Of a DNA stretch of 64,000 nucleotides, positions 17,698 to 27,646 are shown piece after piece. This DNA comes from Methylotenera_A sp044222005 (GTDB taxonomy: Bacteria; Pseudomonadota; Gammaproteobacteria; Burkholderiales; Methylophilaceae): positions 48,829 to 112,828 of the forward strand of contig JBGANY010000007.1 of NCBI GenBank assembly GCA_044222005.1, read 5' to 3'. Positions within the stretch are counted from its first letter, which is position 1. Each line of letters begins with the position of its first letter. A model generated the notes under the pieces. The model did not search any database and had not been told where the DNA came from. It worked only from the letters and a program-made list of their open reading frames with translations. Made by a program: the position numbers and the translations under genes.

Positions 17698-19074
17698 ATG
17701 TCAAACCAGCACCAACCTTTACCCAGCAAAGCAAAAGGCGTTATCTATGCCCCATGGGAGCACGCTTTCAGCCGCGTATTAACGCCGCTGGATGAGTTTA
17801 TACACCGCCAGACCACAAGCGGCATGTTGCTGATGGGCACGGCGATTATTGCGCTATTTTTGGCGAATGGACTGTTTGCCGAAACATACCTGCATTTTAT
17901 TCACACCCCGGTGAACGTCAGCATCGGCAGCTGGGAAATCAAGATGAGTTTGCACCATTGGGTCAACGATGGCTTGATGGCACTCTTTTTCTTTGTGGTG
18001 GGTTTGGAGCTGAAGCGAGAGATTCTGGTAGGCGAGCTGTCGGATTTGCGTCAGGCAGCTTTGCCCATCATTGCAGCCATTGGAGGGATGGTGATGCCCG
18101 CGCTCATTTACCTTGCATTTAATCCAGAGGGTGATGCTGCGCGTGGCTGGGGAATACCGATGGCTACCGACATTGCCTTTGCCGTGGGTGCATTGGTGCT
18201 ATTGGCTGGCCGCGTCCCCAAGGCGCTTATCACTTTTCTAATCGCGCTGGCCATTGCAGACGATCTCGGCGCCGTGCTGGTCATCGCATTGTTCTATACA
18301 CAAACCTTGGCGATGGACTGGCTGTTGGCAGCAGTTGCGTTGGTGGTGGTCCTGTTGACATTCAATTTTGCCGGCATCCGTAAAGTCATCCCTTATTTCG
18401 TGGTGGCGGTATTGTTGTGGTATGCGCTGCTGCAATCGGGCGTGCATGCCACGCTGGCAGGCGTGCTAGGCGCATTTACGGTGCCGGCAAGATCTAAATA
18501 TGACCCCAGTTTATTTGCTGATCTGGTGAATCAGCAAATTGATCGTTTCATTGCTAGCCGTCAGCAAGACGACAGCGTGATGACGAACGAGAAACTGCAT
18601 TCCGTAGTACAGAATCTGGAAGAAAGCGTCCTGGGCGTACAAACACCGCTCCAGCGCTTAGAGCATATCTGGCATTTGCCAGTGGCTTTCATCGTGATTC
18701 CAATCTTCGCTTTGTTTAATGCGGGCATCCCGTTACAGGCTGGCTCCCTGACAGAGACCTTGACGTACCCGGTAATGCTGGGTGTCATATTCGGACTACT
18801 GTTTGGCAAGTTTATTGGGATCACCGGCGCCTGCTGGCTGGCATTGCGTTTGGGTATAGGGCAACTGCCCAGCGGCACCCGCTTTAGCCAGATTGCCGCC
18901 GTCTCGGTTCTCGGTGGCATCGGCTTTACCATGTCGATATTTATTTCAGAGCTGGGTTTCGCAGATCAGCCAGAATATCTGTTAATGGCCAAGACCGGTG
19001 TATTGGCGGCATCATTAGTGGCTGGAATGTTAGGGTTTGTCTGGCTATGGTGGCTGGGTCGTAGAAATGAATAG
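17698..19074 (+). CDS. nhaA: Na+/H+ antiporter NhaA
   Basis: NhaA exchanges two protons for one sodium at the inner membrane for pH and salt homeostasis. The acidic pair D188-D189 (IALAIADDLGA) in the unwound helix and D158 (MATDIAFA) match the transport-site residues of E. coli NhaA. Length 458 exceeds the E. coli protein because of an N-terminal extension of about 20 residues and a hydrophilic insertion (about 265-320) between helices. That longer architecture is common in non-enteric NhaA. It converges on thiO. Confidence 0.94.
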   Translation: MSNQHQPLPSKAKGVIYAPWEHAFSRVLTPLDEFIHRQTTSGMLLMGTAIIALFLANGLFAETYLHFIHTPVNVSIGSWEIKMSLHHWVNDGLMALFFFVVGLELKREILVGELSDLRQAALPIIAAIGGMVMPALIYLAFNPEGDAARGWGIPMATDIAFAVGALVLLAGRVPKALITFLIALAIADDLGAVLVIALFYTQTLAMDWLLAAVALVVVLLTFNFAGIRKVIPYFVVAVLLWYALLQSGVHATLAGVLGAFTVPARSKYDPSLFADLVNQQIDRFIASRQQDDSVMTNEKLHSVVQNLEESVLGVQTPLQRLEHIWHLPVAFIVIPIFALFNAGIPLQAGSLTETLTYPVMLGVIFGLLFGKFIGITGACWLALRLGIGQLPSGTRFSQIAAVSVLGGIGFTMSIFISELGFADQPEYLLMAKTGVLAASLVAGMLGFVWLWWLGRRNE

Positions 19075-19102
19075 GTGGCATCGCTATTTCTTGCTCCAAC
19101 CT

Positions 19103-19124
19103 CAACCAGCACGATCACTGGTTG
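19103..19124. terminator. Possible bidirectional hairpin between nhaA and thiO
   Basis: A 7-bp stem CAACCAG/CTGGTTG (19103-19109 with 19118-19124) lies directly before the thiO stop codon on the convergent side. No clear U-tract follows in either direction, so it is at best a weak terminator or an mRNA 3'-end stabiliser. Confidence 0.35.
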
Positions 19125-20192
19125 TTAAGCGCCACAGGCATAAGCTGTAGCATCCATCTGCGGCGTTTCACCCAGCATTAACGCCGCGACCAGCTGCGCA
19201 CTGGCAGGTGCCATCGTCACGCCATACCTGAAATGGCCGGTGTTGAGATAAAGGTTTTTAATGCTGGGGTGTGCGGCAATCGTAGGTACGTTGTCTGGCG
19301 TGCCAGGCCTCAGGCCGCTCCAGTGCTTGATGATGGGCGCATGCTTTAAGCTGGGCATAATCGCTTCCGCCTTGGCCTGCATCTCCTGCTTCATCGCTTC
19401 TGTCGTACCCGTATCGAAGCCCACATCCTCCAGCGTGCTGCCGGCCAGCAAATAACCGTCGCTGCGCGGCACCAGATAAAAACCATCTTGATACACGATG
19501 TGTTGCAGTGTTTGCTCGGGCAGTTGATACAGCAAAATCTGCCCGCGCATGGGCTTGATGTTGAGCTTGAGTGAGGTTTCTTTGAGCAGCTCGAAGCTCC
19601 ATGCTCCTGAAGTGACCACAAATTGATCTGCCTCAAGCACCACACCGGTATTGGCTCTCCAGGCATTGATCTGACCGGTTTTTTCTAATTGAATCTCGTT
19701 AATTGGTGCCAGTTGCGTGTGCTCGATAAGTGTAACGTTGTGCTGAATCAGCCATTGCTTGAGCGCCTGCAGCAAGCGCGGGTTGCGTATTTGCGCCACG
19801 TCGGGCAAGAGCATGTCATCGCCGACTTGTTCAATGTGGATTTGATGTTTGGCACACCAATCTTTGGCTAAAATTTTATCGTAGGGCGGTTTAATCAACA
19901 TTCCGCTCTTGATGCATTCCGGGTCAATGCCGGTTTCGCGGTAAAGCTGCCGGCAGAGCTCCGGATACAAACTTGCGCCCGCAAGCGCGAGTTGATTCAC
20001 TTCATCTTTATAGAACCAGGGCAATAGCGGAAACACAATACCTGCGCCCGCCCATGACGATTCGCCGGAAGTTTGAGCCGCAATCTGGTTGCGCTCTACA
20101 ACCGTAACCTGATGGCCGCGGCGAGTAAGCTCCATAGCAGTCATGCAACCCATGATGCCGCCGCCGACTACAATGATTTTTTGTTTTGCCAA
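19125..20192 (-). CDS. thiO: Glycine oxidase ThiO (FAD-dependent amine oxidase)
   Basis: ThiO oxidises glycine to iminoacetate for the thiazole ring of thiamine. The 355-residue DAO-family protein opens with the FAD dinucleotide fold GGGIMGCMTAMEL and has the later blocks SSWAGAGIVFPLLPW, VTSGAWS, PMRGQ and HWSGLRPGTPDNVP with NTGHFRYG near the end, all typical of ThiO. The start is TTG at 20192; no better in-frame codon is seen. No other thi genes lie nearby. A general D-amino-acid oxidase is the alternative call. Confidence 0.85.
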   Translation of the reverse strand: MAKQKIIVVGGGIMGCMTAMELTRRGHQVTVVERNQIAAQTSGESSWAGAGIVFPLLPWFYKDEVNQLALAGASLYPELCRQLYRETGIDPECIKSGMLIKPPYDKILAKDWCAKHQIHIEQVGDDMLLPDVAQIRNPRLLQALKQWLIQHNVTLIEHTQLAPINEIQLEKTGQINAWRANTGVVLEADQFVVTSGAWSFELLKETSLKLNIKPMRGQILLYQLPEQTLQHIVYQDGFYLVPRSDGYLLAGSTLEDVGFDTGTTEAMKQEMQAKAEAIMPSLKHAPIIKHWSGLRPGTPDNVPTIAAHPSIKNLYLNTGHFRYGVTMAPASAQLVAALMLGETPQMDATAYACGA

Positions 20193-20214
20193 AATGATTG
20201 CCTAGCCCGAATGT

Positions 20215-22191
20215 TTATTTGCCGGAAATCAAGTAGATTTCCACTGCAATCAAATCTTCCGGCCTGCCCAGCAGTACCAGCACATCGCCTTCTTCCAATA
20301 CAATATCCGGCCTGGGGGGAATATCTTCTAGCATATTAGGGCGGCGCATTAACTGCACTTCTACATTAAACCTGGCGAAGTCGATATGATCCAACCGCAG
20401 TTTTCTCGCGTATGAGTTTTTGTTAATCTCGACAGAATGCAGCCGGACTTGCTGTGTATCGGCAATGTCCATATCCACATCTGAAACGCCCCGAAAATAG
20501 CCTTTGAACATTTTATAGCGCTCTTCACGAAACAGCCGAATGCGTTTAATCACTTTGTTCAACGGCACGCCCAGCAACACCAGCGCATGCGAAGCCAGCA
20601 TGAGGCTGCCTTCCAGCACTTCGGGCACCACTTCTGTCGCGCCGGCGGCGCGAAACTCATCCATGTGTGCCTCGTCATAAGTGCGCACAATCACGGGCAA
20701 ACCTGGGTAACTCTCTTGCGCCACATGCAGCACTTTCATCGAGGCGCGCAAATCAGAATAACTTACGACCAACGCCTTGGCGCGCGCACCGCCTGCGGCT
20801 TCCAGCACCACACGGCGACCTGCATCGCCATACATCACATGCTCGCCCGCCACGGCAGCATCATGCACGCGGGTGGGATCAATGTCCAGCGCAATGAAAG
20901 GAATATGCTCTTCCTTCAAAAAGCGCCCCAGATACTGGCCGCTACGCCCATAACCGCAAATAATGACATGGTCTTTCAAATCCTTGCTCACACTGCCAAT
21001 CTCTTCTACTACCTCATTGCTTCTGCGCGTGTAGCTCTTCACCAGTTTGCGCGCAATACGGCCGTTGTATTGAATGATAAAAGGCGCAATCACCATTGAG
21101 ATGAGCGATGCCGCCAGCACTAATTGCAGTTCATCACCGCCAATCAGTTTTTGCTCAAGCCCCAATGCCAGAATCACGAAACTGAACTCACCTGCCTGCG
21201 CCAATATAATACCGGTACGAATGCCCACACCAGTTTCGAAGCCAAATGCACGCGTCAACGCAGTGATCACTATCGCCTTAAACAGGACAAAGCCAACCAA
21301 AAGCAAAAGCACCAAGTCTATGTGACTGACAACAAAACGAAAATCCAGCAGCATGCCGACACTGATAAAAAACAGGCCCAATAGAATATCGCGGAAAGAA
21401 GCGATGTCAGATTCCACCTGGTAACGGTAGCGCGTTTCTGAAATCAGCATGCCCGCGATAAACGCGCCCAATGCATACGACAGGCCAGCAATTTTGGTGA
21501 CAAATGCCAATAACAAGGTCACCATGAGCACGTTCATCACAAACAACTCGCGCGAGCGTTGACGCGCCACCAGACTGAACCAGAAGTTAAAAATGCTTTT
21601 GCCGAACTTGAACAATACAAATAGCAATACCGCAGACTTAATCAGAGATAACCCTAGCATGGTGCTCAGGTTGCCTGTTTGCATACCCAACGCGGGAATC
21701 AGCACCAAAATAGGGATCACGGCCAAGTCTTGAAACAGCAATATGCCAATGCTTAATCGGCCGTGACGTGAATTTAGATCCACACGTTCTAACAGGATCT
21801 TAGAAACAATGGCGGTTGAGGACATGGTCAGCGCGCCGCCAATCACGAAGGCGGTGGTCAAACTCAAACCGAACGACCAGCCCAACAGCATGGTTACTGC
21901 CATCGTAATTAATACTTGCGAGCCGCCCAATCCAAACAGGGTTTTACGCATGGCATAAAGCTTTGGCAAGCTAAACTCCAAGCCAATGCTGAACATTAAG
22001 AACACTATGCCGAATTCCGCAACATGACGCCCATCCTGAGAGTTTGGCAACAAATCCAAACCATATGGCCCGAGTAATATGCCCACCGCAAAATAAGCCA
22101 GCATGGTCGGCAAACGCAGCGCATGGAAGAGTGCCTTCGCAAGCACGGCGCTGGTGAGCAGAAGTAAAACACTGGTTAAGGAATCAAACAT
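20215..22191 (-). CDS. CPA2 cation:proton antiporter of the KefB/YbaL type
   Basis: This is a 658-residue inner-membrane antiporter or K+ efflux protein. About twelve hydrophobic helices fill residues 1-385, including the MFSIGLEFSLPKL and LLFQDLAVIP blocks with the CPA2 QD motif. A TrkA-N domain follows (about 410-530) with the nucleotide-binding ICGYGRSGQYLG and D-I-D acidic turn. A TrkA-C-like domain closes the protein (about 575-655). The arrangement matches E. coli KefB/KefC and YbaL. No KefF/KefG-like ancillary gene is adjacent, so glutathione gating cannot be argued. It diverges from kdsD. Confidence 0.9.
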   Translation of the reverse strand: MFDSLTSVLLLLTSAVLAKALFHALRLPTMLAYFAVGILLGPYGLDLLPNSQDGRHVAEFGIVFLMFSIGLEFSLPKLYAMRKTLFGLGGSQVLITMAVTMLLGWSFGLSLTTAFVIGGALTMSSTAIVSKILLERVDLNSRHGRLSIGILLFQDLAVIPILVLIPALGMQTGNLSTMLGLSLIKSAVLLFVLFKFGKSIFNFWFSLVARQRSRELFVMNVLMVTLLLAFVTKIAGLSYALGAFIAGMLISETRYRYQVESDIASFRDILLGLFFISVGMLLDFRFVVSHIDLVLLLLVGFVLFKAIVITALTRAFGFETGVGIRTGIILAQAGEFSFVILALGLEQKLIGGDELQLVLAASLISMVIAPFIIQYNGRIARKLVKSYTRRSNEVVEEIGSVSKDLKDHVIICGYGRSGQYLGRFLKEEHIPFIALDIDPTRVHDAAVAGEHVMYGDAGRRVVLEAAGGARAKALVVSYSDLRASMKVLHVAQESYPGLPVIVRTYDEAHMDEFRAAGATEVVPEVLEGSLMLASHALVLLGVPLNKVIKRIRLFREERYKMFKGYFRGVSDVDMDIADTQQVRLHSVEINKNSYARKLRLDHIDFARFNVEVQLMRRPNMLEDIPPRPDIVLEEGDVLVLLGRPEDLIAVEIYLISGK

Positions 22192-22337
22192 TTAGACCTT
22201 TTATCGTTATTTTTTAATTAAATTCGTTCTTGCTATTGGTGTGTTTAGGCAAAAATTGTGCCTACTTTCCCCATTTTACCCAAAAACCCGCGTTTTTTGC
22301 TTTATTCGCGACAGATTCCCTTTTATACTTAGTAGCT

Positions 22338-23345
22338 ATGACACCTACACTACTGCAATCACAACGCGGCCACGCGCCAAAAGCAAGCACGTTGCAACTG
22401 GCACGCAATGTATTAAGCATTGAAGCGCGTGAGATCGAGGCTTTGGCAAACCGGCTTGATGCGAATTTTGAAGCCGCAGTACAGCTCATTTTACATTGCC
22501 AGGGCCGTGTTGTGGTGAGCGGAATGGGAAAATCTGGCCATGTAGGTGGCAAAATCGCCGCTACGCTTGCCAGCACCGGCACCCCTGCATTTTTCATGCA
22601 CCCGGCTGAAGCCAGCCACGGCGACCTTGGCATGATTACGGCAGGTGATGTAGTCATTGCGCTTTCGAATTCCGGCGAGAGCGATGAGCTGCTCAATATC
22701 GTACCCACCATTAAGCGGCTGGGTGCAAAAATTATCAGCATCACCGGCGCCGCAAACTCTACGCTGGCGAAAGAGTCTGATGTACATTTAAGTGCCGAAG
22801 TCTCGCAAGAGGCATGTCCATTGGGCTTGTCCCCCACCGCCAGCACGACGGCTGCTTTGGCTTTAGGGGACGCGCTGGCCGTTTGTGTGCTGGATTGCCG
22901 CGATTTCTCAGCTGAAGATTTTGCGCGCTCGCACCCGGGCGGCAGCATCGGCAGGCGCCTCCTTACACGTGTGAAAGATGTGATGCGCACAGGCAATGCC
23001 ATCCCGAGTGTAAAAAATGATGTGTTGTTATCTGCTGCGTTGGTCGAGATGACCAGAAAAGGCTTGGGGCTTACCGCCATTATCAATGCGGCAGGCCAGC
23101 CCATCGGTATTTTTACCGATGGTGATTTACGCCGTGCATTTGCCAATGGCATTAATGCCAGTAGCGCAAAAATCGCCGATGTGATGCACGCCAACCCCAA
23201 CACGATTCATGCCAATCAGCTGGCGATTGAAGCCGTGGAGATGATGGAGCAGAAAAAGATTAATGGTTTGCTGGTGGTGGATGACGCCGGCAAACTGGTA
23301 GGCGCATTTAATATGCATGATTTACTGAAAGCGAAAGTAGTGTAA
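22338..23345 (+). CDS. kdsD: D-arabinose 5-phosphate isomerase KdsD (KpsF/GutQ family)
   Basis: KdsD converts ribulose 5-phosphate to arabinose 5-phosphate, the first step to Kdo. The open frame reaches back to 22230, but the ATG at 22338 gives the usual 335-residue protein and a normal N-terminus. A SIS sugar-phosphate domain (about 35-175, VVVSGMGKSGHVG, FMHPAEASHGDLGM, ALSNSGESDEL) is followed by two CBS domains (about 205-330). It heads the Kdo/LPS operon and overlaps kdsC by TAATG. Confidence 0.95.
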   Translation: MTPTLLQSQRGHAPKASTLQLARNVLSIEAREIEALANRLDANFEAAVQLILHCQGRVVVSGMGKSGHVGGKIAATLASTGTPAFFMHPAEASHGDLGMITAGDVVIALSNSGESDELLNIVPTIKRLGAKIISITGAANSTLAKESDVHLSAEVSQEACPLGLSPTASTTAALALGDALAVCVLDCRDFSAEDFARSHPGGSIGRRLLTRVKDVMRTGNAIPSVKNDVLLSAALVEMTRKGLGLTAIINAAGQPIGIFTDGDLRRAFANGINASSAKIADVMHANPNTIHANQLAIEAVEMMEQKKINGLLVVDDAGKLVGAFNMHDLLKAKVV

Positions 23346-23878
23346 TGACCATTTCTGAAGATATCTTGGCCCGCGCAAAAAAAATCAAATGCGTGGTGTT
23401 TGACGTAGACGGTGTGATGACAGACAGCGGGCTGGGCATCGGCGATGACGGGCAAGAGTATAAAACCTTTAGCAGCATAGATGGCTTAGGGATGAAACTG
23501 CTCAGAAACACGGGCGTCGAGATGGCGATCATCACAGGCCGTACCAGCAATGTGGTCAAAAAGCGTGCAGAAAACACAGGTATTGCACATTATTATCAAG
23601 GCGTGGAAGATAAGCTGGAAGCCTTTAACGATTTGCTGCAAACAATGCATTTGCAGGCAGAGGAAGTCGCTTTTATGGGGGATGATGTAGTAGATGCACC
23701 AGCCATGCTGCGTTGCGGTTTGGCGCTTACCGTGCCTTCTGGCCATCGCCTGCTGAAGCCTCATGCGCACTATATTACTACAGCGCCTGCCGGCCGGGGC
23801 GCGGTACGAGAAGTATGCGAATTGATTATGCAGGCGCAAGGCACGCTGGAAGCGCAAATGGCGCCATATTTCAAATAA
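23345..23878 (+). CDS. kdsC: 3-deoxy-D-manno-octulosonate 8-phosphate phosphatase KdsC
   Basis: KdsC hydrolyses Kdo-8-phosphate to Kdo. The 177-residue HAD enzyme has the nucleophile motif DVDGVMTD near residues 20-27, the GRTSNVV motif II region, a lysine (VKKRA) and the acidic motif MGDDVVD near 118. The short cap-less form forms a tetramer in known members. It is translationally coupled to kdsD. Confidence 0.95.
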   Translation: MTISEDILARAKKIKCVVFDVDGVMTDSGLGIGDDGQEYKTFSSIDGLGMKLLRNTGVEMAIITGRTSNVVKKRAENTGIAHYYQGVEDKLEAFNDLLQTMHLQAEEVAFMGDDVVDAPAMLRCGLALTVPSGHRLLKPHAHYITTAPAGRGAVREVCELIMQAQGTLEAQMAPYFK

Positions 23879-23921
23879 TGTTTGATTGCAAACTGTATTA
23901 ATAAATGGGATTTTATAATTA

Positions 23922-24641
23922 ATGCCAGGCCGTCCCACCATATTTTTTCCGCTGGGCTTAGTGATATTGCTGGCGTTAATTACGTTTTGGATTAACCTCG
24001 CTGTGGAGCAACAAGGCCCTAAAATTGATGGTAGCAACCGCCACGATCCGGACTATACAATGAATAACTTTGTAAACACGCAAACTGACGAAACTGGAAA
24101 ACTGCGCTATGTGCTAGCAGCCACCGAGATGGTGCATTATCCGGATGACGACAGCACCGTGCTACAGCGCCCGCGCTTTACACAATACACCACCAACAAG
24201 CCTTACACGCAGATAGAGGCTTTGCGTGGTTATGTTTCCAGCAATGGCGAGGAAGTCGAGCTGGTGGATAATGTCAAGGTGGTGCGTCAGGCTTTTGAAG
24301 GCAAAGGCGAAATGCAAGTATTGACCGAAAAATTAATTATTTTACCCAATCAGGATTTAGTAAGGACCGACAGCCCAGTCGTGATTAAGCAAGCACCCAA
24401 AACGGTGATCACTGCCACTGGCATGGTATATGACAAAAAAACTCAAACCGTCAAACTCCTGCATAAGGTAAAAGTACATTATGAACGGCCAGCTGCTGTT
24501 AAACCTAAAGCAGTGAAGCCGCAAAATTTAAAACCAGCCCCGTCCTCCCAAGCGACAGTTAACAAGTCTTTAAAACCAGCACCTGTTCCTGGACAGCAAA
24601 AGCAGCCACCTTCAAAGAAAAAACCTCGGAGTAAACAATGA
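23922..24641 (+). CDS. lptC: LPS export protein LptC
   Basis: LptC receives LPS from LptB2FG and passes it to LptA. A single N-terminal transmembrane helix (about 6-25) anchors a periplasmic jellyroll domain (about 40-190). It is longer than usual (239 residues) because of a Lys/Pro-rich tail from about residue 190 (repeated KP and AVKP motifs). Position between kdsC and lptA supports the call where sequence is weakly conserved. The stop overlaps lptA as ATGA. Confidence 0.9.
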   Translation: MPGRPTIFFPLGLVILLALITFWINLAVEQQGPKIDGSNRHDPDYTMNNFVNTQTDETGKLRYVLAATEMVHYPDDDSTVLQRPRFTQYTTNKPYTQIEALRGYVSSNGEEVELVDNVKVVRQAFEGKGEMQVLTEKLIILPNQDLVRTDSPVVIKQAPKTVITATGMVYDKKTQTVKLLHKVKVHYERPAAVKPKAVKPQNLKPAPSSQATVNKSLKPAPVPGQQKQPPSKKKPRSKQ

Positions 24642-25294
24642 ATTACCTCATTCGCTCAAGTTTATTAAGCATCGGGTTCTGTATCAGCCTGTGCTTTCAT
24701 CTGGATGCGCTTGCCGAAGCGGCTGACCGCGACAAACCGATTGAACTGGAGGCGGATACGGTAACCGTCAACGATGCCAAAAAGACCAGCACTTACTCCG
24801 GTAACGTGATCTTAACGCAGGGCACACTGGTGATTCGCGCCGACAAGCTCATCGTGCGCGAGGACAAAGAAGGCTTTCAACATAGCACCTCGACCGGTAA
24901 CCCGACCACCTTCAGACAGAAACGTGAAGGCAAGAATGAATACATGGAAGGCAGCGCGCAGCGCATTGAGTATGACGGCCGCATGGATAAAGTGCAGCTG
25001 TATACCAAAGCGTGGGTAAAACGTGGCGAAGATATTGTGTACGGCGACTACATCAGCTACGACGCCAATGCGGAATATGCCGAAGTCATCGGCGGTGCCA
25101 AGTCTGAAAGCAGCACTTCCAGCGGTCGCGTGAAAGCCATTATTCAGCCCAAAAACAAGCCGGCCGCACCCAAACCAGAAAGCCCTAAATCTGAGGCACC
25201 GCAGCCGGCCGCACCAAACACCGCCAACAACATGCCGAGTGCTAACAAAGTGTTAAGATTTACCAATAACCTCGAACTGCAACCAGAACAATAA
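24638..25294 (+). CDS. lptA: LPS transport periplasmic protein LptA
   Basis: LptA bridges the periplasm, carrying LPS from LptC to LptD. A signal peptide (about 1-26, ending ALAEA) leads into an OstA domain (PIELEADTVTVNDAKKTSTYSG and later YDGRMDKVQLY) over about 33-165. A Pro/Ala/Lys-rich tail follows the beta-jellyroll. Coupled to lptC upstream and 10 bp from lptB downstream. Confidence 0.94.
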   Translation: MNYLIRSSLLSIGFCISLCFHLDALAEAADRDKPIELEADTVTVNDAKKTSTYSGNVILTQGTLVIRADKLIVREDKEGFQHSTSTGNPTTFRQKREGKNEYMEGSAQRIEYDGRMDKVQLYTKAWVKRGEDIVYGDYISYDANAEYAEVIGGAKSESSTSSGRVKAIIQPKNKPAAPKPESPKSEAPQPAAPNTANNMPSANKVLRFTNNLELQPEQ

Positions 25295-25304
25295 ATTAAA
25301 AAAT

Positions 25305-26027
25305 ATGAGCGAACTCGTTGTAGAAAATCTACGTAAATCTTACAAAGCCCGCACGGTAGTGCAGGATATTTCGCTGCAAATCAAAAGCGGTGAAGTGGTT
25401 GGCCTGCTCGGCCCGAATGGCGCAGGCAAAACGACCAGCTTTTACATGATGGTGGGCTTGGTACCGCTGGATGCAGGGCGCATCCTGCTGGACGGCAAGG
25501 ATTTGAGCCATTTGCCTATTCACAGTCGCGCGCGTTTGGGTTTGGCCTATCTGCCGCAGGAACCATCCGTATTTCGCAAACTGACCGTGACCGAAAATAT
25601 CATGGCGATCCTGGAGCTGCAAGACCTGAGCGAAGAAGAAATGCACAAACAGCTGGAATCATTGCTGCAGGAGCTGCACATCGTGCATATCCGCAACAGC
25701 ACCGCGGTCAGCCTTTCCGGCGGCGAGCGGCGGCGCGTCGAGATTGCGCGCTGCCTGGCCACCAACCCGAGTTTTATTTTATTGGATGAGCCTTTTGCCG
25801 GCATTGATCCGATTGCCGTGTTGGATATTCAAAAAATTATCCGTTTTTTAAGCGCCAAAAACATCGGCGTACTGATTACCGACCATAACGTGCGCGAGAC
25901 TTTAGGCATTTGCGACAGAGCGTATATTGTCAATGACGGCACCGTCTTCGCATCAGGCCCGCCCAATGAGATCGTCCAGAATGAAGCTGTGCGCGAAGTG
26001 TATTTAGGTAAAGACTTTAGGCTTTGA
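25305..26027 (+). CDS. lptB: LPS export ABC transporter ATPase LptB
   Basis: LptB powers LPS extraction from the inner membrane with LptF and LptG, which are not in this window. The 240-residue ATPase has Walker A GPNGAGKT (36-43), the Q-loop region LPQEPSVFR, signature LSGGERRR, Walker B FILLDEPFAG and the switch region ITDHNVRET. All features match the LptB subfamily. It precedes rpoN by 10 bp, an arrangement conserved across proteobacteria. Confidence 0.97.
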   Translation: MSELVVENLRKSYKARTVVQDISLQIKSGEVVGLLGPNGAGKTTSFYMMVGLVPLDAGRILLDGKDLSHLPIHSRARLGLAYLPQEPSVFRKLTVTENIMAILELQDLSEEEMHKQLESLLQELHIVHIRNSTAVSLSGGERRRVEIARCLATNPSFILLDEPFAGIDPIAVLDIQKIIRFLSAKNIGVLITDHNVRETLGICDRAYIVNDGTVFASGPPNEIVQNEAVREVYLGKDFRL

Positions 26028-26037
26028 TAACGTCGCT

Positions 26038-27618
26038 ATGAAGCAAAATTTACAATTAAGAATCTCTCAAAACCTGGCGCTCACGCCGCAGTTGCAGCAA
26101 TCCATTCGCCTGCTGCAACTCTCTTCGCTTGAACTCAATCAGGAGCTTGATACTATCCTGCAGGAAAATCCATTGCTGGAACTGGTGGATGGCGATAACC
26201 CTGACGCTGATTTCGAGGATGAGAGTACATCCCCAGAACAGCAAAATGATGTTAATAGCGATCCGGTTGGCGCCGATGGCGAACACACCCCGCAAGCTGA
26301 CAGTGACGATTTTGAACCTTTCAGCAATACTGATTTTCAAGAAATTGCACAGACAGCACCAGAAACCGCTGAAGAAAAGCCCCTGGAAATATCCAGTGCT
26401 ATGGATGATTTCTCGGCCACCGATTTTGACGAAGATTATGAAGAATATGGCAGCGCCAGTAACTGGGATGAAGGTGGCCGCCAAAACAACAGCGATGATG
26501 ATGACGGAGACTATACACGCCAGGAAATTGTTTCCGAAAGCTTGCGTGAACACCTGCTAAACCAGCTAAAACTCATGCCGCTTTCTGAGCGTGACCAGAA
26601 TTTGGTATTTCTGCTGATTGATAGCATTAACGAAGATGGTTATCTGGAGGAATCGCTGGAAGAGTTGGAGGAATCGCTTCCACTGGAGCTTGAAATAGAG
26701 CTGGTCGAACTGCAGACCGCGCTAAAACATATCCAGAACCTTGATCCGCCTGGTGTTGGTGCATGCAATCTGCAGGAATGTATCCTGCTGCAGCTTGATG
26801 TGCTGCCAAAAGAAACTGAATATCTGGAGGCCGCAAAAACCATCGTAGCGCAGCATTTAGCTTTATTGGCCAATAAAGATTTCGTCAAACTGCGCAAGCT
26901 ACTCAATTGCGATGAAGCCACTTTAAAAGGCGCACAGAATCTCATCAAACAGCAAAATCCTCGCCCTGGCAGCAAATATGCCCAGTTAAGCTCCGATCAC
27001 TTCATACAGCACGAAGTGATTGTTAAAAAAGTCAAAGGGATCTGGATTGCAACGCTCAATGACGGCGTCATTCCCAAGCTGCGCATTAACCAGGTGTATG
27101 CCGATATTCTGAAGCGCAACCGCGAAAATTCGAATCAGTATTTGCAGACGCAAATGCAGGAAGCCAAATGGATGATTAAAAACATCCAGCAGCGTTTTTC
27201 AACCATTCTGCGTGTTTCGCAGGCTATCGTAGACCGGCAGCGCAACTTTTTTGAGCATGGCGAAATCGCCATGCGGCCGCTGGTATTGCGCGAGATTGCC
27301 GAAGAGCTTGAACTGCATGAATCGACCATTTCGCGCGTCACCACGCACAAATACATGCTCACGCCGCGCGGCGTATATGAGTTGAAATACTTTTTTGGCA
27401 GCCATGTGGCAACCGATGCAGGCGGCGAATGCTCGGCCACGGCGATTCGCGCGCTGATTAAACAAATGGTCGCAGAAGAAAATGTAAAAAAACCGCTGTC
27501 TGACAGCCAGTTCAGCGAAATACTGGCCAAGCAAGGCATTGTGGTAGCGCGCCGCACCATTGCAAAATACCGGGAGTCGCTGAACATTCCGCCGGCCAAC
27601 TTGCGAAAATCTTTGTAA
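26038..27618 (+). CDS. rpoN: RNA polymerase sigma-54 factor RpoN
   Basis: RpoN directs polymerase to -24/-12 promoters under AAA+ activators. Region I is Gln/Leu-rich (QNLALTPQLQQSIRLLQL, residues 11-28 approximately). An acidic region II is expanded (about 55-165). The core-binding domain, HTH (about 415-440) and C-terminal RpoN box ARRTIAKYRE (504-513) are intact, with total length 526. It sits between lptB and hpf, the classical context. The only enhancer-binding-like regulator in the window, ntrX, appears unable to activate it. Confidence 0.97.
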   Translation: MKQNLQLRISQNLALTPQLQQSIRLLQLSSLELNQELDTILQENPLLELVDGDNPDADFEDESTSPEQQNDVNSDPVGADGEHTPQADSDDFEPFSNTDFQEIAQTAPETAEEKPLEISSAMDDFSATDFDEDYEEYGSASNWDEGGRQNNSDDDDGDYTRQEIVSESLREHLLNQLKLMPLSERDQNLVFLLIDSINEDGYLEESLEELEESLPLELEIELVELQTALKHIQNLDPPGVGACNLQECILLQLDVLPKETEYLEAAKTIVAQHLALLANKDFVKLRKLLNCDEATLKGAQNLIKQQNPRPGSKYAQLSSDHFIQHEVIVKKVKGIWIATLNDGVIPKLRINQVYADILKRNRENSNQYLQTQMQEAKWMIKNIQQRFSTILRVSQAIVDRQRNFFEHGEIAMRPLVLREIAEELELHESTISRVTTHKYMLTPRGVYELKYFFGSHVATDAGGECSATAIRALIKQMVAEENVKKPLSDSQFSEILAKQGIVVARRTIAKYRESLNIPPANLRKSL

Positions 27619-27646
27619 TAAAATTGTAAATATCCACTTGGGCTAG

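Noticed and set aside
22262..23203. 313-residue open frame antisense to kdsD
   Set aside because: It mirrors a well-supported kdsD and encodes low-complexity Ala/Ser/Leu sequence without family motifs.
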